From Umbilicaria muhlenbergii (lineage: Eukaryota; Ascomycota; Lecanoromycetes; Umbilicariales; Umbilicariaceae), in assembly GCA_000611775.1 (NCBI GenBank), contig KK106984.1:2579234-2643233 (forward strand): a stretch of DNA of 64,000 bases. The letters are read 5' to 3'. The stretch's first letter is position 1. Every line of letters begins with the position of its first letter. The position numbers and the translations under genes are program-made. The notes below the pieces were generated by a model that saw only the letters and a program-made list of their open reading frames with translations, was not told the origin of the DNA and searched no databases. This document shows, one piece after another, positions 61,481 to 64,000 of the stretch.

Positions 61481-61663
61481 GTAAGATGTGAGAATTTTTC
61501 TTTAAAGTTAACATATTGTGAGGTGATGTCTTGAAATAGAATATAAAGTTGAATATTTAAATTTTGTAGATGATAAAAGTTGCTTTTCAATGATAAATAA
61601 GATTTTCATGACATGCTATTAATGATGAGAGATTTGTTAAGAATGTTGATTGCATTTGTTGAG

Positions 61664-61837
61664 AATGCTGACAGTGTTGTGAGGTGAAGTAATTAAGTGA
61701 AGTAACAGGAAAAAGTAGAATGTGTGATTTTATATATTAATGAATATAAAAATGCTGACAGTGTTGTGAGGTGAAGTAATTAAGTGAAGTAACAGAGAAA
61801 AACAGAATGCATGATTTTACACATTAATGAATATGCA
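61664..61837. repeat. 87-bp tandem duplication
   Basis: Units 61664-61750 and 61751-61837, both starting AATGCTGACAGTGTTGTGAG and containing GTGAAGTAATTAAGTGAAGT. 87 bp is a multiple of three. Lies between units U1 and U2. Confidence 0.85.
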
Positions 61838-62144
61838 CTCTGAAGTGACATAACATCCTGAAAAGGTAAGGGATGAAATTGATGAGGCTCATATACATTT
61901 ATTTAACTCAGTTATCAGCTTGTATTATCATCCTCACACTCCTCAATGTTTTGATCAGTGTTACTTCAATTCAGCGCTCTTCAAAATCCCCTCAATTCAG
62001 TGTCAGTTAATCATGAATGCATCATTCAGTTCAACTAATCATTCAGCTGCTGCTAAAATTAGTCAGTGTCATATTTCTCATGACATTGACTGTGTTTTAA
62101 GCATATTGACAGCCTCATCCTTCACCCCCCTCTTCAAGTCAACA

Positions 62145-63002
62145 GATGATTTAACATTTATTGAACACTTTAAGAATCTGTGATTAAAAATCTCATGATA
62201 ATGAGTTTATGATTTTATGTTATGTTAATCAACTGTAGCTCCTCAAGTTTAATAGCTCAAGTGATACTTGCTTATAAATTCAACACCTTGTGCTGCAGCT
62301 GAGGAAGAAATTCTTATTAACACTTTTTTATCACTGAGAGCCTGATCAGTCCTGAGTGCAGCATTAATTACATTTAAAGCATGAAGCTGAGCCTCTGTGA
62401 GAAGAGATGAAGAAGAGAAGAGAGAGAAAATTTGTAATAATAATTTTAAGATAATAATAAGAAGCTTTTAAGCAGATGATTCTGTTATGATCTTAATATC
62501 ATTATCAGAGTCATCATCAAGGTTGATAACATTATTGTTTAACTTCAGAGTGATAATCTTGTTCATGACTTATTTAAAGATCAATGTACTTCTTATCTTA
62601 AATTTAATGAAATCAGTTAAGCAGGAGTCTTCTGTTGACTGAGAATATTATTTATTTTATTAAGTGTGATAATGATAATCATGTTCTTCATTTATTAACA
62701 TCCTTGTAATCTTGTCTTCAACACACTCAGTGACTTTAACTTTGCATTAAGATTTTAAGAATTATATGACTTTCCTTCTTTAAACTTGTCATATAAAATG
62801 CTTCACTTATTCAGGTCTGTCAGTGCAGCAACAGCATTCATCACATGATTCTTCATGTACAAAAGCTTGACAATGCCTTGCAGCAACAGATGCTTAATAT
62901 GAGCTCAGATGAAGCTTGCATAATGTTAAATGTAATGCATTTGCAGATGAGTGATCCTCACAACATAACAAGATGCATCAATGTCAATGACATTAAAAAA
63001 GT
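62145..63002 (-). pseudogene. Unidentified unit U2, diverged copy of U1
   Basis: Homologous to 60604-61480 without the tandem duplication. Minus-strand peptides include HALNVINAALRTDQALSDKK, NVINLDDDSDNDIKIITESS and KITRMLINEEHDYHYH. The plus-strand open frame at 61920-62180 overlaps its right side and is probably a shadow; the minus strand continues there as KDEAVNMLKTQSMS. Confidence 0.45.
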
Positions 63003-63457
63003 TTCATGAGTCATGAGAGACTTGATCAGGGTTCTTGTTTAACTTTGATTATTTCAGCATGATGAACAAGGCCTGATCTTGAGTTTTTTACAGCATTGAA
63101 TATAAGTTTGATTTAGAATGAGATGATATGCATATGTTGATGACAATCTGATGATTTCATGAAAGGTCAAAGTTGAATGTGATGATTCAGTTCAGCTATT
63201 TGAGGGCTCAGTTTATCAGCTTTGACCAGGTGACTCAACATCAATAAACTTAATATATTAAATATTCAGTTTTTCAGTGATGTGTTTTATGAATCATTTA
63301 TCATTCATTACTTTGTATTATACCTGTAAGTATATTAGTGTGTGAACAATAGTGATGCACAAGCAGTACTTTCATACATCACTGATGTAATATTAAGCCC
63401 TCATAAAGATAGTGTGAATTATTATTCTTTTAAGATTTTATGATGAGTTCTACTTAT
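63003..63457. other. AT-rich spacer, nothing recognised
   Basis: About 450 bp with no frame longer than a few dozen codons and no repeat shared with the rest of the window that I could see. Confidence 0.4.
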
Positions 63458-64000
63458 TTAGCAATGTAGAACACTGTCTATAGTATCACATTTATTAACA
63501 TCACAGTGATTCAAGCTTGAATCAATTATAAAAACATTAATTTGTGCAGAGTCATACCTAGAATAATCACCTTTTATCATTTTCAATATCATCAGCCTCT
63601 TCAAGCTTGAATCAATTATAAAAACATTAATTTGTGCAGAGTCATACCTAGAATAATCACCTTTTATCATTTTCAACATCATCAGCCTCTTCATCACTCA
63701 ACTCTTTGAATAATTCATTGTATGCTTCATCATATGACTCATCCTCTGAAATATCATCTCTGAGCAAGCTTAACAAGATCTCATTTTTCAACAGTATAAC
63801 TTTATCAACTGTGACTGCCTCATCATTACCTGTGTCTTTGAGGTCAGATTCAGCCTCAATAATATTCACAGCTGATACAGTTCTCTTCATTCTCTTAATC
63901 TTATTAAATCTTTCTCTCAGCTTAATCTTGATTGCAAATCATCACCTCACAGAGACTTGTTTCACTTTGATTATTGCATCTCAAATATTCATAAAGCTGA
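63458..64000 (-). pseudogene. Unidentified acidic reading frame, runs off right edge
   Basis: Minus strand. A basic segment (KIKLRERFNKIKRMKRTVSA, about 63880-63930) is followed by an acidic open piece 63657-63890 (NNIIEAESDL-type, DDISEDESYDEAYNELFKEL, DEEADDVENDK). It then enters a 90-bp tandem duplication, which is open in a second frame (KMIKGDYSRYDSAQINVFII, 63458-63697). Frame change or intron unknown. No family recognised. Confidence 0.35.
63511..63690. repeat. 90-bp tandem duplication
   Basis: Units 63511-63600 and 63601-63690, TCAAGCTTGAATCAATTAT to CATCATCAGCCTCT, differing at very few bases. Exactly 30 codons, frame-preserving. Confidence 0.9.

Noticed and set aside
1-64000. TGA reassigned to Trp (alternative genetic code)
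   Set aside because: TGG is still used for Trp in the NLR and MULE (FRWASLQ, YWARHC, ERVWLIG). Several TGA stops in the NLR stand at likely Arg (CGA) positions, which a Trp code would not explain. C-to-T mutation at CpC/CpG explains both.
1-64000. tRNA, rRNA or other structured RNA genes
   Set aside because: No cloverleaf with anticodon arm or rRNA-like conserved block was seen. The extreme AT content gives many chance hairpins that I did not trust.

Overview
The window looks like a repeat-dense, AT-rich heterochromatic block of a filamentous ascomycete (Pezizomycotina). The only host-type gene is a broken NACHT/ankyrin NLR of the kind expanded in those fungi, with a 60-nt spliceosomal intron. 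Everything else I can identify is transposable element: chromodomain Gypsy retrotransposons nested in one another, a LINE fragment, a Mutator-like (MULE) element with a long transposase, and two copies of a short DNA element. No rRNA, tRNA, CRISPR array or intact host gene was seen.

Layout. 1-1930: 5' part of a minus-strand LINE running off the left edge. 1931-3037 plus 9874-10167: remnant of Gypsy family B, split by full-length Gypsy E1 (3038-9873). 10168-12243: two gag-like fragments, the second belonging to plus-strand Gypsy E4. E4 continues at 18143-19028 and 25689-29352, interrupted by family B copy 2 (12244-18142, minus) and by E3 (19029-25683, minus). 29353-51414: minus-strand Gypsy E6 with 733-bp LTRs. 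Its left LTR is split by E2 (29565-36492, sister copy of E1) and its body by E5 (40678-47989, minus), which itself carries a DNA element (44199-45318). 51415-59480: the NLR pseudogene. It is split by the MULE (52745-57651) with a perfect 11-bp target duplication and by a second copy of the DNA element (57959-58925). The MULE is itself split by a solo E6-type LTR (56158-57044). 59481-64000: an unidentified minus-strand coding-like unit in tandem and dispersed copies, then the start of another unidentified minus-strand reading frame.

Almost all of it has been hit by a C-to-T mutation process resembling RIP, but with an unusual target. CpG and CpC (GpG) have nearly vanished while CpA and CpT remain common. 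In-frame stops are therefore overwhelmingly TGA, from TGG and CGA, rather than the TAA/TAG expected of CpA-directed RIP. The exception is 51415-56157, a GC-richer, lightly mutated island lying exactly between two oppositely oriented copies of the E6 LTR.

Reconstructed order: the NLR was hit by the MULE, a solo LTR later landed in the MULE transposase, the DNA element landed in the NLR 3' part, and mutation then eroded everything outside the island. All six Gypsy families appear to encode a chromodomain. That suits a cycle in which integrases are steered to heterochromatin, insertions nest, and mutation and silencing deepen the heterochromatin.
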